A stretch of 64,000 nucleotides of DNA. Origin: Euphorbia lathyris. Lineage: Eukaryota > Streptophyta > Magnoliopsida > Malpighiales > Euphorbiaceae. A model generated the notes under the pieces. That model was not told the origin of the DNA, made no database searches, and worked only from the letters and a program-made list of their open reading frames with translations. Location: positions 9,625,001-9,689,000 of the forward strand of contig NC_088916.1 in assembly GCF_963576675.1 (NCBI RefSeq), read 5' to 3'. Numbering within the stretch: position 1 is the first letter of the stretch; every line of letters begins with the position of its first letter. Both the position numbers and the translations under genes were made by a program. Below are positions 25,180 to 37,270 of the stretch, one piece after another.

Positions 25180-25486
25180 TCCCTGTGTGCTGGTATCAGC
25201 CGGGACACAAAGTATCGAGCTTGAGAACCTCCTTCCTGTTATATTTACTAAAACCGATCAGTTCTATAATTTAGGCATCAATAATAAACAATTACATAGA
25301 CAATTATGGGCAAGAACCTTGGATGCAAGGATCCTAGGAGCCAGAAATCTCAACTCAGCGAGCTCTTCCGCTAATGTTCTGCAAGCAGCTAAGCTGCTTG
25401 CACTTCTAACTTCATCCGCAGCAAGTTCAGTGCCCTTTCAGTACAATAAGGCAAGGACACATGCAGTTCAAAGATCCATAAATGGT
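25180..25486 (+). other. Open, exon-like stretch of unknown identity
   Basis: A 100-codon frame (within 25148-25573) has balanced, non-AT-driven amino-acid use, unlike the surrounding spacer. Segments include LENLLPVIFTKTDQFYN, LWARTLDARILGARNLN, AAKLLALLTSSAASS and NKARTHAVQRSING. It is bounded by plausible splice signals: an acceptor-like GGTATCAG at about 25199 and a GTAGGGG donor after 25485. I do not recognise the family. It could be an exon of a real gene, a pseudogene fragment, or chance. Confidence 0.25.
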
Positions 25487-25489
25487 AGG

Positions 25490-26687
25490 GGTAACCTCAC
25501 TATTCAAATTGAGAATCCACTTGCACATCATTGTATTATATTTCGAGTTTCTATTACTTGGGATTTTTCTTAATATCGGAGATTTGTTGTTCTTAGGAGT
25601 AGCAGTGACAAATATGATGGCCCAAAAATCCAATTCAATATGTTTGCTGGAATCCAGTCTGTTCCGCTGGTGCACTTGCTTAGTAAGAGTTCTCTTAATA
25701 GTGAGTTTTCTTACTTATTAGCTTTAAGATTTTAGGTTAACATTCAATTTCCCTGTCTGTTTATTTTCTGTAATCTTTTATGGGTATTAGTTTTGAGAAC
25801 GGAGATATATCATATTTAATCTGTTTGATTTGATGAGGTTCCCAAGATTTGCGGTCTTTGTGTTGAGTTTTCTACTTCTCTTATTTCTTTTTTTTCTTTT
25901 TTTTTGAACAGATACTTCTCTTATTTCAAATGTCCATCTATTGGTAGTAAAAGCTGAAAGTTGAAATACTTTAATAAATCATATTTCAGTCTTGATTATG
26001 GATAAATTAAACACAGAATAGAGCTCAATTGGATTAAATTGAACACGCAACGAGATGAAAATGCTATCAATGGGTACCCCTCTAAACTCACCCAGTTTGA
26101 AATGTATTCATTTACCTTTTGAAAGATTATTTCAGTTTTTGAAAGGCAAAATGAAATTAGGTAACTCAACTTAATGAGGTGTATTACTAATACCTATTCC
26201 CTAGCAGTAAATTAAGAGCTTTCGGACCCGTTTGGTTTAACTGTTGTTTGTTGTTTTGCTTGATGTTTGCTGTTTTGAAAAAGCTGTTTTTGTAAAAAGC
26301 TACTTTTTATGTAGAAAAGGCAAACAGGAGTTCCTAACGAAACACCTAAAACTCTCCCTTTTCGTGTCCTTAGGAAGTAACTATATGGTTTGCATTGTAC
26401 CCTAAACACACTTATCCTCACGCCAGAACCTGGGGAACCGAGAAAACTCGAGATTCAGATGGACAGAAAATTCATCTGAGTGGATGGAGATTTTTGTTTC
26501 TACTTGATGAGTTTGTAATTAAGGTGAGTTGTGATTTCTTTTCATTTGAATCTGTTTGATTTGGTAGATGGCCTTCTGATTTCTGATGCACCATTTCAAC
26601 TTTCAACTATTTTGATTCTTCACATTGTTTCTCGGATAACCACTGCTGTATTTTTGGGTTAATTGGAGAGTTTAATTATGTGAACAG
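25490..26687. other. Intergenic with decayed MITE remnants
   Basis: Mostly AT-rich spacer. At 26222-26420 a GACCCGTTTGGTTTAAC start and a CTGTTTTTGTAAAAAGC interior resemble the fragment at 52991-53160, so this is probably the same decayed MITE type. No gene identified. Confidence 0.35.
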
Positions 26688-26887
26688 CATCAACGACTGG
26701 GGACTGGTTCGCTAGAGGACTAAGTTGGCAGATCAGAGGAGGGTTCAGCCATGAGAATGGGCATGACTTGGCGCTAATGGTCAGTGATTTTCTTGGAAAC
26801 GGAGGAAACAATGGCCCTGCTTCCTGGTGTAGTAGCCACATCGGATCTGGTCTCTCTAATCTCCATCATCTTGCTCATAAAATTTTG
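26688..26887 (+). pseudogene. DUF506-like exon fragment
   Basis: A 200-nt stop-free segment with a TGAACAG acceptor before it and a GGTATC donor after it. It encodes an acidic region typical of the N-terminal half of one DUF506 subgroup: GGFSHENGHDLALMVSDFL, then SWCSSHIGSGLSNLHHLA. The adjoining exons for the conserved C-terminal half (as seen at 240-2365) are not found downstream within the next 1.2 kb, so this looks like an isolated relic. The match is from memory of the family; an intact gene with very long introns is less likely but not excluded. Confidence 0.5.
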
Positions 26888-28090
26888 GTATCTTTACTTT
26901 TAAAAATATTATATGGTGGTATATAAAATCATTGCAATTCAAAATATTCAGATACTTCTGGAAAATTGACATCTCGTTGATGCTTTGTTTGTGTGTAGGT
27001 TTATTCAAAATAAATATTTTTATTTACAGGCTTTGATCAAAATGATGATATGTTATGTTTTCGGGTAGAAAGGATTTTTAAAGCATAATGAAAGAAAAAA
27101 AAAAAAAAAAAGACATTCCAATTTATATACGCTCTACTCCCTACCCTTGGTTCATGATTTTTCTTTCATTTTCATGTCACTCTTCGGATTTATACTCTAG
27201 ATTATTTAATGATAATAGAGGTTTACTTTGTTTCAATTGTCTGTGTATACTTTCGTTAACAACATGCATTGATCTGTATGTATTCTTTCTTTACGCTTTG
27301 ATTAGTAAAGGAAAGATTTGAAAGGGTTAACGAAAAACTTAATAAAATAGAACTAAGTATGTGTTAACCCTTTCAAAATCCTTCATCCAATCAAACCATT
27401 AAACTGTAAATGGTAATATTCTTTTCGGTTTTTGTCAAATTATATGGCTCCTTGCAAATCATACTTTCTTTGTCATCATAATTTACAAAATACTATGCCA
27501 AATAATTTTTTACCATAATTTTAATGCTTATATATTTTTTGTACTCTTAAGATAATGTATCCCTTCCATATTCCCACTATCTCCGGAGTATCCGATACAT
27601 GTACGTCAACCTCTTAGAAGTATTAATGCTTCATAAGTTAGAACTGTCTGATGACACTACACAAGGCGTTATAGAGTGACAAAAACTAGTCTATGTTGTT
27701 ATTAACTATCGAAAACTAATGGTTTCAGCTTTCTAAAAATAGCATATTTGTTGAAGATTTGTACATGTTTTATGTTTTCTGCTTGTCCAGTGAAATAAAA
27801 TATACGTTAACTGTACACATATAGATTCGATAAATGTTGCTTTCTATGCATAACATAACATTTGTACAGAGTCGAATAAAATCAACATCTAATGCACAAA
27901 ATTTCAATGTATAACAAGAACTTTCAAACTTCAATTCAATATCAAAAACTTCCCTTCTGGTTGATTTTGGCTAAAAGTATCATCATTTGACATCAATTTG
28001 AGGTATGCGGAGAGAATTTGTTGATCCGCTAGCTGAGGAATTCACCTATGGAGTAATATATATTAACACATTTGTTGCAGAGATTTCTTC
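26888..28090. other. Intergenic; includes repeat fragment
   Basis: AT-rich spacer. At about 27555-27640 the words CGGAGTATCCGATACATG and TCAACCTCTTAGAAGTAT repeat the right end of the decayed element at 16216-16853. No gene seen. Confidence 0.4.
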
Positions 28091-31000
28091 CTATAACTGA
28101 TCTTCTAGCTGAGGAAAGCGTTCCAGTAGCCAAGCTACGCCCCTGATGATACCCTGTTATCATCACAGAGGTGTCAAAATAGGTTATCATGTCATAATCG
28201 TATTATATTTTTCTTGTGTGAGTACGGAATATGACGGAAAGAAGGAAAGCAGATATTTACCAAAGCTGCCTCTCCAGGTTTGATTGCAGGCTCAACACTA
28301 TCTCTTCCATAACTGTTTCAAAATGAAATATCAATAACTACTTGTCAAGTTTCCAAACTTCCACTTATAGAGTATAAAATTAAGGGTAAAGTGCCAAAAA
28401 AAAACGTCGTGCTTTCACGTATTATCAAACTAGTATCTGAAAAAAAAAAAAAATTGTCCAAACAGTGACAGAGCTTTTTTGTTTCACTAAAAACAAAAAA
28501 TCTTTTAGTTTGACACTATAAGAATGACTGTTAACGGCCTCAAAATGGAAAATTCCAAGAATTAAAGTTGTTTAGTACCAAATTTACTATGGAAACAAAT
28601 TTTTTATTTTTCAAAACCATCATTTTCAGAGCTCTCTCTAAGACATTCATTTTATCTCTCCTCACCAAACGTCACCTAAATGACCTCAAAATAAAAAAGT
28701 TTAAGAATTAAAGTTGCTTATAATATCATCAAAAGTCTTTGAATTTTTTAATTTTGAGGTCGTCAATATTCATTTTATTTTTAAGATCCTTGGTTTTAGT
28801 AAAATAAAAAGCCGAAAGAACTCAGTCACCGTTTGGACAATTTTTTTTAGGTACCAATTTGATAATATGTGGAAACAGAGTGTTTGACTTACATTATCTG
28901 TTTTGTGCCATTGATTACTTCTAATCTATAAAAGCTGCATCCTTTGCTGAATGGAAATGGCTTGCCCTTCCATTCTGTTACAGTTTAATAATTTAGAGTG
29001 TAAAATCTTGAGCAAGAAAATAAATTTGTGATACTTTGTTCAAATGTACCTAAATGCCAAGTAACTCCGACGGCTAAGGAATCCTCCGCAGATATATCAT
29101 CGACAACGAACCGGAGATCCGTGCTGATTGAATCAGTGAACTTGTTGAAGAATTCTAGTATTGCCTGCATTGTTAGTCCAGTTAGAAAAAAGTAGCAATG
29201 TTCTCCATTTTGATTGGATCTTTTGCTTTCATTTCAACTGATTATAGATTTGATCTCTTAGGAATATGAATTTACTAGCTAAACTATTTTGTTCCTCACA
29301 ATAATCTTGTTAGGGTGCATACTGCTAGTGCTCTATTTTGATTTCTGAACATGTTGTGATGTTCATAACAACTTCTAACAACAAAAATATACTCTTAACT
29401 GTCTATTATGACCTCAAAATTAAAAATGATCTCGAAATTAAAACGTTGAAGATTTAAAGTTAGATTGTTTTTTTAAAATGAAAAACCTCGGTCATCTCCT
29501 TTAGCAAAACGAAAAAGTTCGATCACTGTTTAGACAAATTTTTTTAGGTACCAGTTTAACAATACGTGAAAGCACATGGGTTTCTTCTGGACTTTACCCA
29601 AATTAACATTGACTTACATGATTTGTTTAGTGTCGTTGATTACTTCTAACCTATAGAGTTCAGGTATATTGATTTGATCATGGATTAATTTGATCATTCA
29701 CACCAACTTTAACTTTAAGGACTGATTTCATATCCAAAAGATTGATTTGTGTTAAATTGACACTTCATTCCTGCCAACTTTAAGGCCCAATTTCACCTCT
29801 ATGAGAAAAGATCACACCTCAAATTGCTTAAATCTTTTCTTATAGCATTAATCATGTCATATTAAATAAATTTAAGGGCTAATTACAAATCTAGTCCAAC
29901 TAAAAGGGGTCATTTACATATCTAACCCATTTTGCTTCTGTCTTACCAAATTAGACACTTTCAACCACTTTGGACAAAATTACCCTTAGTTCTTTTGGGA
30001 TGAAGAAGAAGAAGCAGGAGTAGATCGATCGATCGAATAGAACTAAGGGTAATTTTGTCCAAAGTGGTTGAAAGTGTCTAATTTGGTAAGACGGAAGCAA
30101 GGTGAGTTAAATATGTAAATGGCCCCTCTTAGTTGGGCTAGATTTGTAATTAGCCCTAAATTTAAAATATTAATGAAATATTCTTAAACTTAAAGGACAA
30201 TTGGCTTTTTAAATCAAATTCATGAACTCTTAAGCATTGTCTTCAATTTTACTTTTCATATGTGAAAAAAAAAGTACTCCTCTAACCAAGTTTGGTCTAA
30301 TTTAATTAATCAATGTTGGTTTGAATGGTTAAAGGTCTTAAATTGTTTAAGTTTGATCTAATTTTTTAGATTCTTGACTAGGGAAGAGAAAGTAAAAAAT
30401 AAAATTACAAAAATCGATTTTCATTAGATTCTTTCAAGTTGGAAATCGAGTTTGAAAGAATATGCTAGAAATGGATTTCCGTGTTAGGGAAAAGATCGAT
30501 TTGGCGATTCTAATGCTGGAAATCGCGAAATGGGAGATGAGAAATCGAGCTTGGAAGAACCTAATCAATAAACTCTCTATCTATCCTAGTCAGTAAACTC
30601 TTACTTTATTGTGCACATTAATATGCCGAATCACCCTAACAATGCGTAGAAGTGAGTATCGGTTCGGTTCAACTATTAACCGAACTGAATGCTGGTTAAC
30701 CGAACCGTACCAAATAACCGAAATTGATTGAACCGAAAATTCGGTCCAGTTCAGTTACCAACCAAATAACTAAAATTTTTATATTTTTAATTTAAATGTT
30801 TAAAATGTTATAAATTATGAAATTTTAGCTTCATTAATTTTGGAATTTGAAATTTCAAATTTAATTAACCAAACACTTATACATTACAAATTAATTCAAT
30901 AATATTTAAAATTAAAATTTTAGGTCTTATACAAATTGAAGTATGAAGAATAAATAAATAAGTAAAACTATATTTTTTATTTAAACATAAATTATGTTCG

Positions 31001-31801
31001 GTTATTGGTTACACCGATATTGTTTTGGAATTATGTTCGGTTATTGGTTAGACCAATATTGTTTTGGAATAACCGAACCGAATACTAAACAAGGAAAATT
31101 TGACGAACCGAACCAAACGATAATTTCGGTTTGGTTATCGATTCGGTCATCGGTTTTTGGACTTTTTACTCACCCCTAACAATGCGTGCCACATAAAAGT
31201 TAAATAAGGACGGAATTTATAACAAAATTAATGATCAAGACTCAATGTGAACAAATAAAATCGACCGACTTAATTATGTTTTTTTGCCTTTTTATTATTA
31301 TTTAATGCAAATCTGCATGTAATTAGGATAATTAAAATTGAATGGTTATAAAACAATTGAAGAGCGAAAGAAAAAGAAGAATACCTTGCGACCAACGAAG
31401 GGACGAGGAAAGATAAGGTCCTCATAAACACATTTATCTGCGATGAGCTCTTCCACCGACGCAAGATCATGCTCGTTGATTCCATTATAAAACTTCATCA
31501 CTATTTCCGATGCAGACTCCGCCGCTTCTCTGCTTCTTGCTGTTGCCGGAACCATAACCGTCGGATTTTCCGACGATGCTGATACCGTCATTATTGCACT
31601 TCTTTGTCTCCCTTTCCTCCTATAAAAACTTTCCGATCTCCTACGACTCAGGCGAGTTGGAGTTTTCCGGCAGGTAACTGTCGGAGGAGGAGGAGAAATT
31701 TGGATCGGAGTAAGGAGATGAGAGATAGTGGATCTGATTAGCATGATTGATGATGGAAGCTTTGAAGAAGAAGAAGGGGTAATGGAAGGGGAATTTATCA
31801 T
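28091..31801 (-). CDS. Plastid-type NTF2/SnoaL-fold protein
   Basis: Five exons (31385-31801, 29050-29164, 28893-28974, 28261-28312, 28091-28153) join in phase through GT-AG sites to give 242 aa ending in TAG. The first ~80 residues are Ser/Thr/Arg-rich with few acids, a likely chloroplast transit peptide (inference). An alternative start is Met20. The domain begins near EIVMKFYNGINEHDL and contains VYEDLIFPRPFVGRKAILEFF, ISTDLRFVVDDISAED, VGVTWHLEWKGKPFPF, GCSFYRLEVINGTKQI and a C-terminal helix VAWLLERFPQLEDQL. This is the cone-shaped NTF2/SnoaL fold; the ligand or reaction is unknown. It is convergent with the PPR gene, an arrangement I recall for At1g71480/At1g71490. The first intron (29165-31384) contains two transposons. 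Confidence 0.9.
28405..28885. repeat. Inverted-repeat element in NTF2 intron
   Basis: The left arm has TTCACGTATTATCAAACTAG and TTGTCCAAACAGTGAC. The right arm has the complements GTCACCGTTTGGACAA and a TTGATAATATGTGGAAA run. A related right arm alone recurs at about 29480-29600. It is probably a decayed MITE; no target duplication was identified. Confidence 0.55.
29876..30156. mobile_element. 281-bp near-perfect hairpin MITE, Mutator type
   Basis: The terminus GGGCTAATTACAAATCTAG pairs with the right end, and the two arms of about 120 bp stay almost fully complementary (for example TTTGGACAAAATTACCCTTA with TAAGGGTAATTTTGTCCAAA). The centre at about 30000-30040 contains GAAGAAGAAG and GATCGATCGATCG. 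A perfect 9-bp target duplication TAAATTTAA flanks it (29867-29875, 30157-30165). It lies in the first intron of the NTF2 gene. Confidence 0.95.
30647..31178. mobile_element. hAT-type MITE with CGGTT/AACCG interior
   Basis: Ends TAGAAGTGAGTATCGG and the complement of ACTTTTTACTCACCCCTA are inverted. A perfect 8-bp duplication ACAATGCG flanks it (30639-30646, 31179-31186), as expected for hAT. Subterminal regions are dense in CCGAACCG and CGGTTCGGTT. It has no coding capacity and lies in the first NTF2 intron. Confidence 0.9.
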
Positions 31802-32916
31802 TTAATGGAGTTATGTTAGATATTTTTAATTTTAACACAATTAAAGAGAATATGCAAATATTCATTTTTAAGATTTTTATTTAACTTCAAAATATTACAT
31901 TTTATTTGCATTGAAATTATAATTAATGGGGAATTATAATGTGATTTGTGCTAAAATTGTTATGCTTGTAAAAAATTATTGTTTGTATTTGCTCGTGTTA
32001 ATTTCAAATAAAATTCATGTAGTTTACACATGAATTTCTTTATAGTATTTCGCGTTATGAGATCGTGTAATTTTTAGAAACTCTCTCATTTTAGAGGGTT
32101 CGACTCTTATACTAGTAATTTTATTGACAAATCTTAATTTAATAAAAATAAAATTTAGTATTATTTTTGAAATAATAAATGTCATTCTTTTATATAATTA
32201 ATTCGGTTACTTGATCTGAGACTTATATGGTGAATACTAAGATTTTAACGAGCCTAGATTTAATGAGTTTGGTCATTCATTCTTAGATCTATGTGAATAT
32301 TATTGATCGTCTGTTATCTATTAGATGCATCATCTTCCAATTAAAATTTTTTATCTATCAAAAGTGCTATCTTTAGGTCTTGAACTCAATATCTCTAACT
32401 AAAACGAGCTGAGGCCCAAATATTAGACAATTAAATGATGTATACTATTAACTACAATTTCATAATTATATACTACACTTTATATACCAATTAAAATTAA
32501 TAATAATGATGATAATAAGCTAAAAGTAAGAAGCTTTTTATGTGCAAAATATCTAGTCATTGTAATCTAATTCAGCTCACTTTTCTCTTCTCCATAGATA
32601 ACATTGTCAAACTGTTTGCTGCCATGGCATACAGTGTAGCATCCACCTTGAGATTACAGATCTAGATAGCTAACTTTTCGAACCTCTCGACCTATTCCGA
32701 AAGGGATTCTATTGGCTCTTAAACTAGATAATTGTGAGATAGTACTTTGTTGCCTGAAGAGATCTTTCTGATACATGAGATAAGACAGAAAGATGATTCG
32801 CACGAGGTCGTTGATCGATGATCCCACTCTGATGCCTAAATTACTAGAGTTTTAGACAAAGTTTCAATCAATTAGGAGTAATTGCAATAGATGTGTGCAT
32901 GCACCTTGATTATAGT
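31802..32916. other. Upstream region of NTF2 gene
   Basis: AT-rich. It should include the NTF2 promoter at its left end. A stretch at about 32580-32880 is less AT-rich but shows no open frame or recognisable repeat end. Confidence 0.35.
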
Positions 32917-32926
32917 GTTATCTCAT

Positions 32927-33437
32927 GGGTTAAATGCACACTGAACTTACATGGTTGTCTCAAAATAAATGGTCACTCAACTTCAATTTGTCTCAATAAA
33001 ATCACTCAACTTTGAGTTTTATCTCAATTAGGTCACTCCGTCGATTTTAGTGGTTAAAATGCATCAAAATAATGACATAGATGACACGTCAATATGAGTT
33101 AACTCAAATCTCTGATTGAAACGAAATGTGACAGCCGCATGTCGGGTATTTTTATGAAAAAAACTAAATTTTAGTTTTTTTCCATAAAAATAATCGACAT
33201 GTGATAGCCATGTGATGCATATGTGGATGTCATATGTCATTTCGGTTAGAAATATGAGTTGTCTTATATTGACGTATCAATTATTTCATCATTTCGATGA
33301 TTTTTAATCATTAAAATTGTTATAGTGACTTAATTGAGACAAAACTCAAAGTTGAGTATTTTATTGAGACAAATTGAAGTTGAGTGGCCATTTTGAGATA
33401 ACCATGTAAGTTTAGTGACTAATGGTGCATTTAACCC
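32927..33437. mobile_element. Mutator-type MITE, family D copy 2
   Basis: The ends GGGTTAAATGCACACTG and the complement of TAATGGTGCATTTAACCC are inverted repeats, with the paired words TGAAGTTGAGTGGCC inside. A perfect direct repeat GTTATCTCAT flanks it (32917-32926, 33438-33447). It is the same family as 19536-20214. Confidence 0.9.
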
Positions 33438-33717
33438 GTTATCTCATATTTATAAAATGTTTAGGGGTATTGTAACACTCTGGTCCAATACCATGTAGAT
33501 ATTGTCCGTTCTGGCCCAATTCCAACACATTGGGCCTCACGGCTTTAAAACGCGTCTTCATGTATTGGATTCACATCTTACTAATAAGCTACAATCACTC
33601 CCTCTCCATTTCCGATTTGGGATTCAGTTCATTCCTGGCCCCATAGATATCCCTTAGAACCGCTCCTTGCTCAGGCCTTCTTATCCTGGTGCCACCCACT
33701 CCGGACCGGGTCATTAC

Positions 33718-35578
33718 TGTTGGGGTTTAGTGTCCTATAGACAATTGTTCTAGGATACAAACGTAATGTAAATGAATTGTTCTTTATATCATTTGTTTTA
33801 ATGAGATATATGTTTTATAACTATATAAAAGGCAATCTCTTTTAAGCACTAAATAAAGTCTAATAAAAGGAAATCCGTAAGTTTGTTTAAAGTGATTATA
33901 AAGTGTTCATACAAGCATGAAGTGAGACAAAACTTTATAATAAACTAATAAACTTAAAACCACCCCAAGTCAAGTGATATGTTTAGGATTGATATATCAC
34001 TGTTGAGACTTGCATGTAACAATGTCTTCTGTCCGACAGAAAGCTGATCTCACAAGCTTCATATATAAAGATATCTGGACAGTTACATGGATCCAATGAA
34101 AAGTAGTTCATTAGGATTGGGGATCCGATTTGAGATAACAGGATGGGTAGATTCGTCCTTGTCACCTGTTCATCTCATTGGTATTAATAGGTATAACTAA
34201 TCCTCAGACTCAAAGGAATATTAATTGGTATTCTGGATTACGGAATGTGACGCTTTGACTCTGGTGTAACACGATCCTTAACAGAGATGACTCTGGGGTG
34301 TGAACAGTAGACGTTGGGTATCATAGGAAGTGATTGCGGGATCATTATATATTGGATTGAGCATTTATCACTCCCGATGAATGGGAGATACATCCAAGGA
34401 TCGCTTGTGGAAGACTCGACTCTAAATCCTTGCAAGGTGATAGCTTAAGACTTGAAATACAGATTTCACTTAACCTATCTATTTGAGTTGACTCGGCCTG
34501 TACAAGTAAAACGAACTTCTCGCTATATGTGACTTGACATCATCCATAGTCATAAGATTCAGTTCAAGGATGTAGTTGATAAAGGATTGAATTATACTGT
34601 AACTAATACGGAAAGGTTAACGACAGAATCAACCTGTCTTCTTATAGCTCTGGGGGAATGATTACGGACTTGCTAATCACATACTCTGTACATCATTCCG
34701 TTATGCAAAGATTAAATATAATTCTTTGAAAATTATTTAATAACGTTGCATACGGCTAGATGCAATAAGAACCTAATGGGTCACACATAAGACTTGGAAC
34801 CTAAAAGAGAGATAGATGTTAATTAATTGATGGAAGCCTAATTGAGCCCAATAAGGCCCATAGACCAAGGGTGGGTCGAAATTCATGTAGATAAAATACA
34901 TGAATGATTAATTTGATTTTATTAATTCTAATTAGATTAGGATTATGAATTAAATTAATTAAGAGATAAATAAGTTAGGAGTTTTAATTAGATTATAATA
35001 CTCCTATTATTATCCAATAAGGTTATTATTATTATCCTTAATATATTAGATATATAATAAGATAATAATTAAGGAATTCTATTCCGAATTGAATTCCTAT
35101 TCAGTAACCTAATTCTATCTAACTAGGGATTAGATACAAGAGATTATAAATACCCCCCCTAGGATTTTCGAAATCCACTAGTGCAAACCCTATTGAGATT
35201 TTCGAAATACTCAGTGCAACCGGGAGAGAGAAAATTTCGACACCCCTAGTTCGAAGACGAGATTTTCTACGGCTTCCTTCCGATCAATTGATTTCATCTA
35301 TTTCTTTTATCCTTGATCTTGTGTTGATTAGTTAGAAGCAATCTACTTTGGTTGCTATTCAACGGTTGATTCTGAATTAATCTTCCCGTGTTTTATTTCG
35401 TGTTTGGGAACTCGGAGAAGAGTTGTGGGCACTTCATTAACAACGGTAGATTGATCATCAAAAGGTAATTCTTCTTATCCTTCTTTATATGAAATAACGA
35501 TTAACGGATCCTAGGGTTAAATGGAAATAGGTTAAAATTTTATATTTCCGCTGCTATACCTTAGCCTAATTTCCAACA
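33718..35578. mobile_element. Solo LTR, 1.86 kb, inserted in the TRIM
   Basis: The segment begins TGTTGGGGTTTAGTGTCC and ends CTAATTTCCAACA, giving TGTTGG…CCAACA termini. It is flanked by ATTAC and GTTAC (a 5-bp duplication with one change). It has no coding frame, and no second LTR or internal region is present, so recombination between LTRs probably removed the rest. A TATA-like TATAAATACC near 35146 suggests plus-strand LTR orientation. Confidence 0.8.
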
Positions 35579-35810
35579 GTTACAGGCCCACCAGCTTCCG
35601 CCTGGTTCTTCCACGAACCACACATCGTACGTGGAGAGTCGGCTCTGGTACCAATTGTAACACCGTGGTCCAATACCATGTAGATATTGTCCGCTCTGGC
35701 CCAATTCCAACACATTGGGACTCACGGCTTTAAAACACGTATTCATGTATTGGATTCACATCTTATTAATAAGCCCCAATCACCCCCTTTCCATTTCCGA
35801 TGTGGGATTT

Positions 35811-37209
35811 TGTTGAAACACCTTTCCACAAGATTTTGATTTGACAAAATCATCCATGATTAAGAGACAATTAAATTTAAGTGCTTTATTTTAATTGTAC
35901 TAATCCGTTTGTTCAATGTTGAGTATAAATATAAATAAAGATAAATATAAAAAGTAAGACAGGAAGAGGTCAGCATAGAAGCCTAAAGTATCAAGCTGAG
36001 TGGAATCAAACTTAGCATCAAAAGACAAAGACATACACGCCCACAACAAATGTCTCACGAAGATGAGCTGACTAAAAATATACTCAGCTTGGAAATTGCC
36101 GATGACAATGATTTACGCAGTAGAAGCTGAGTAATTCTTCAGGACAGCATGAAAAAGTCGTTTGCTAAAAGACAATGATTACCGCCCCTCTGCACCAATA
36201 ATTGAATCCTTGGAAAATACACAGAAGACACATTCCGAGATGTATGGGTCAATGGATTATTGGTAAAGGACAACTGACATAAAAAGACAAGCCAGGCGCA
36301 AGAAGACAAGCCTGACGTCTGAAGGAATGCAGAAGAAGGGAATGGCCAGGACAGTCTGAAGCTGACCAGAATCTGTCCCCTAAAAGAGCCGTTTTAACAT
36401 TAACGGCTACATCATTTCAAAATGATCCATCACAGATTTTCCCTATTTAAGGACAATCAAACTTCTTGGATCATTGCCGAATCACAAGAAGAAAAATACA
36501 AGAGAGAAAAGATACAAAAGCACTTAGATACAAAAAGAGATCTTACACCCATCTTCTATTCCTTGTGTAAATGCTAGAGTGATTACTTGTAATCTTCTAA
36601 AGTGTTCTTTATTTGAAAAGGAACAAGTGTTTATCAATTGAGAAATTGAGAGTGTAGTGCTGAGTGTTTGGTTGTAAATATTCAGTGGTAGAGAAATCTA
36701 GGTGCTGGGCTGTAGCACTTAGTAGGAGTTGAGTAGACGAATAGAGGAAGGTACTCTTGCATATTCAACTGCCTTGTAATTGGTTTGTGCTCTACCTTTA
36801 AAGAGCTCAGTATTGGATTCTAAAAGCCCGGAGGACTCTGGGGACTGGACGTAGGTAGAGAGGCCGAACCAGGATAAGAGATACTGAGTAATCTCTAAAC
36901 TCTCTCTCAATATATATATGTGCATGTGTTATGTGTGAAGTTTACTCAGCATATAAAATTGTTTAAAGTTGACTCTGAGTAATTTCAAGTGCTAAGTTAG
37001 AAGCTGACCTCCAAGAGTGTCAATATCTAACTTATAAATAAAACAACTTTAGTCAATATCCGGCCAAAGCTGTCTTATAGCATATCTGGCCAAGCTGACC
37101 AAAAGCTGAGTTGACAAACTCGCAAAATAACTAAGTCAGCATACAATAAAGCGAAAAAGTTATATTAGTTCCTAACCCCCCCTTTGGAACTAATCACACG
37201 GGACCAACA
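35811..37209 (+). repeat. 5' LTR of the Sirevirus-like element
   Basis: It starts TGTTGAAACACC and ends GGGACCAACA, giving TGTTG…CAACA inverted ends, and is 1399 bp. CCCTATTTAAGGACAATC near 36440 is a plausible TATA-type promoter. It differs from the 3' LTR at about 15 bases by eye plus two small indels. Confidence 0.93.
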
Positions 37210-37211
37210 AG

Positions 37212-37223
37212 TGGTATCAGAGC
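37212..37223 (+). other. Primer-binding site (initiator Met tRNA)
   Basis: TGGTATCAGAGC directly follows the 5' LTR (two bases after it) and is the standard complement to the 3' end of plant initiator methionine tRNA. Confidence 0.92.
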
Positions 37224-37270
37224 CTAAGCTCACTACTCAAAGATATAACTATCTTGAGCGGATCCCATAA

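Noticed and set aside
30994..31179. 61-codon open frame with repeated MFGYWL.QYCFGI units
   Set aside because: Falls inside a bounded hAT MITE; the repeat is a short direct duplication of MITE sequence.
33718..35578. Complete small retrotransposon rather than a solo LTR
   Set aside because: No primer site, no coding frame and no internal LTR duplication were found between the TGTTGG and CCAACA ends.
36719..36925. 68-codon minus-strand frame, repeated at 46797-47003
   Set aside because: Same position in both LTRs of the copia element; LTRs are not expected to code, and the frame is antisense.
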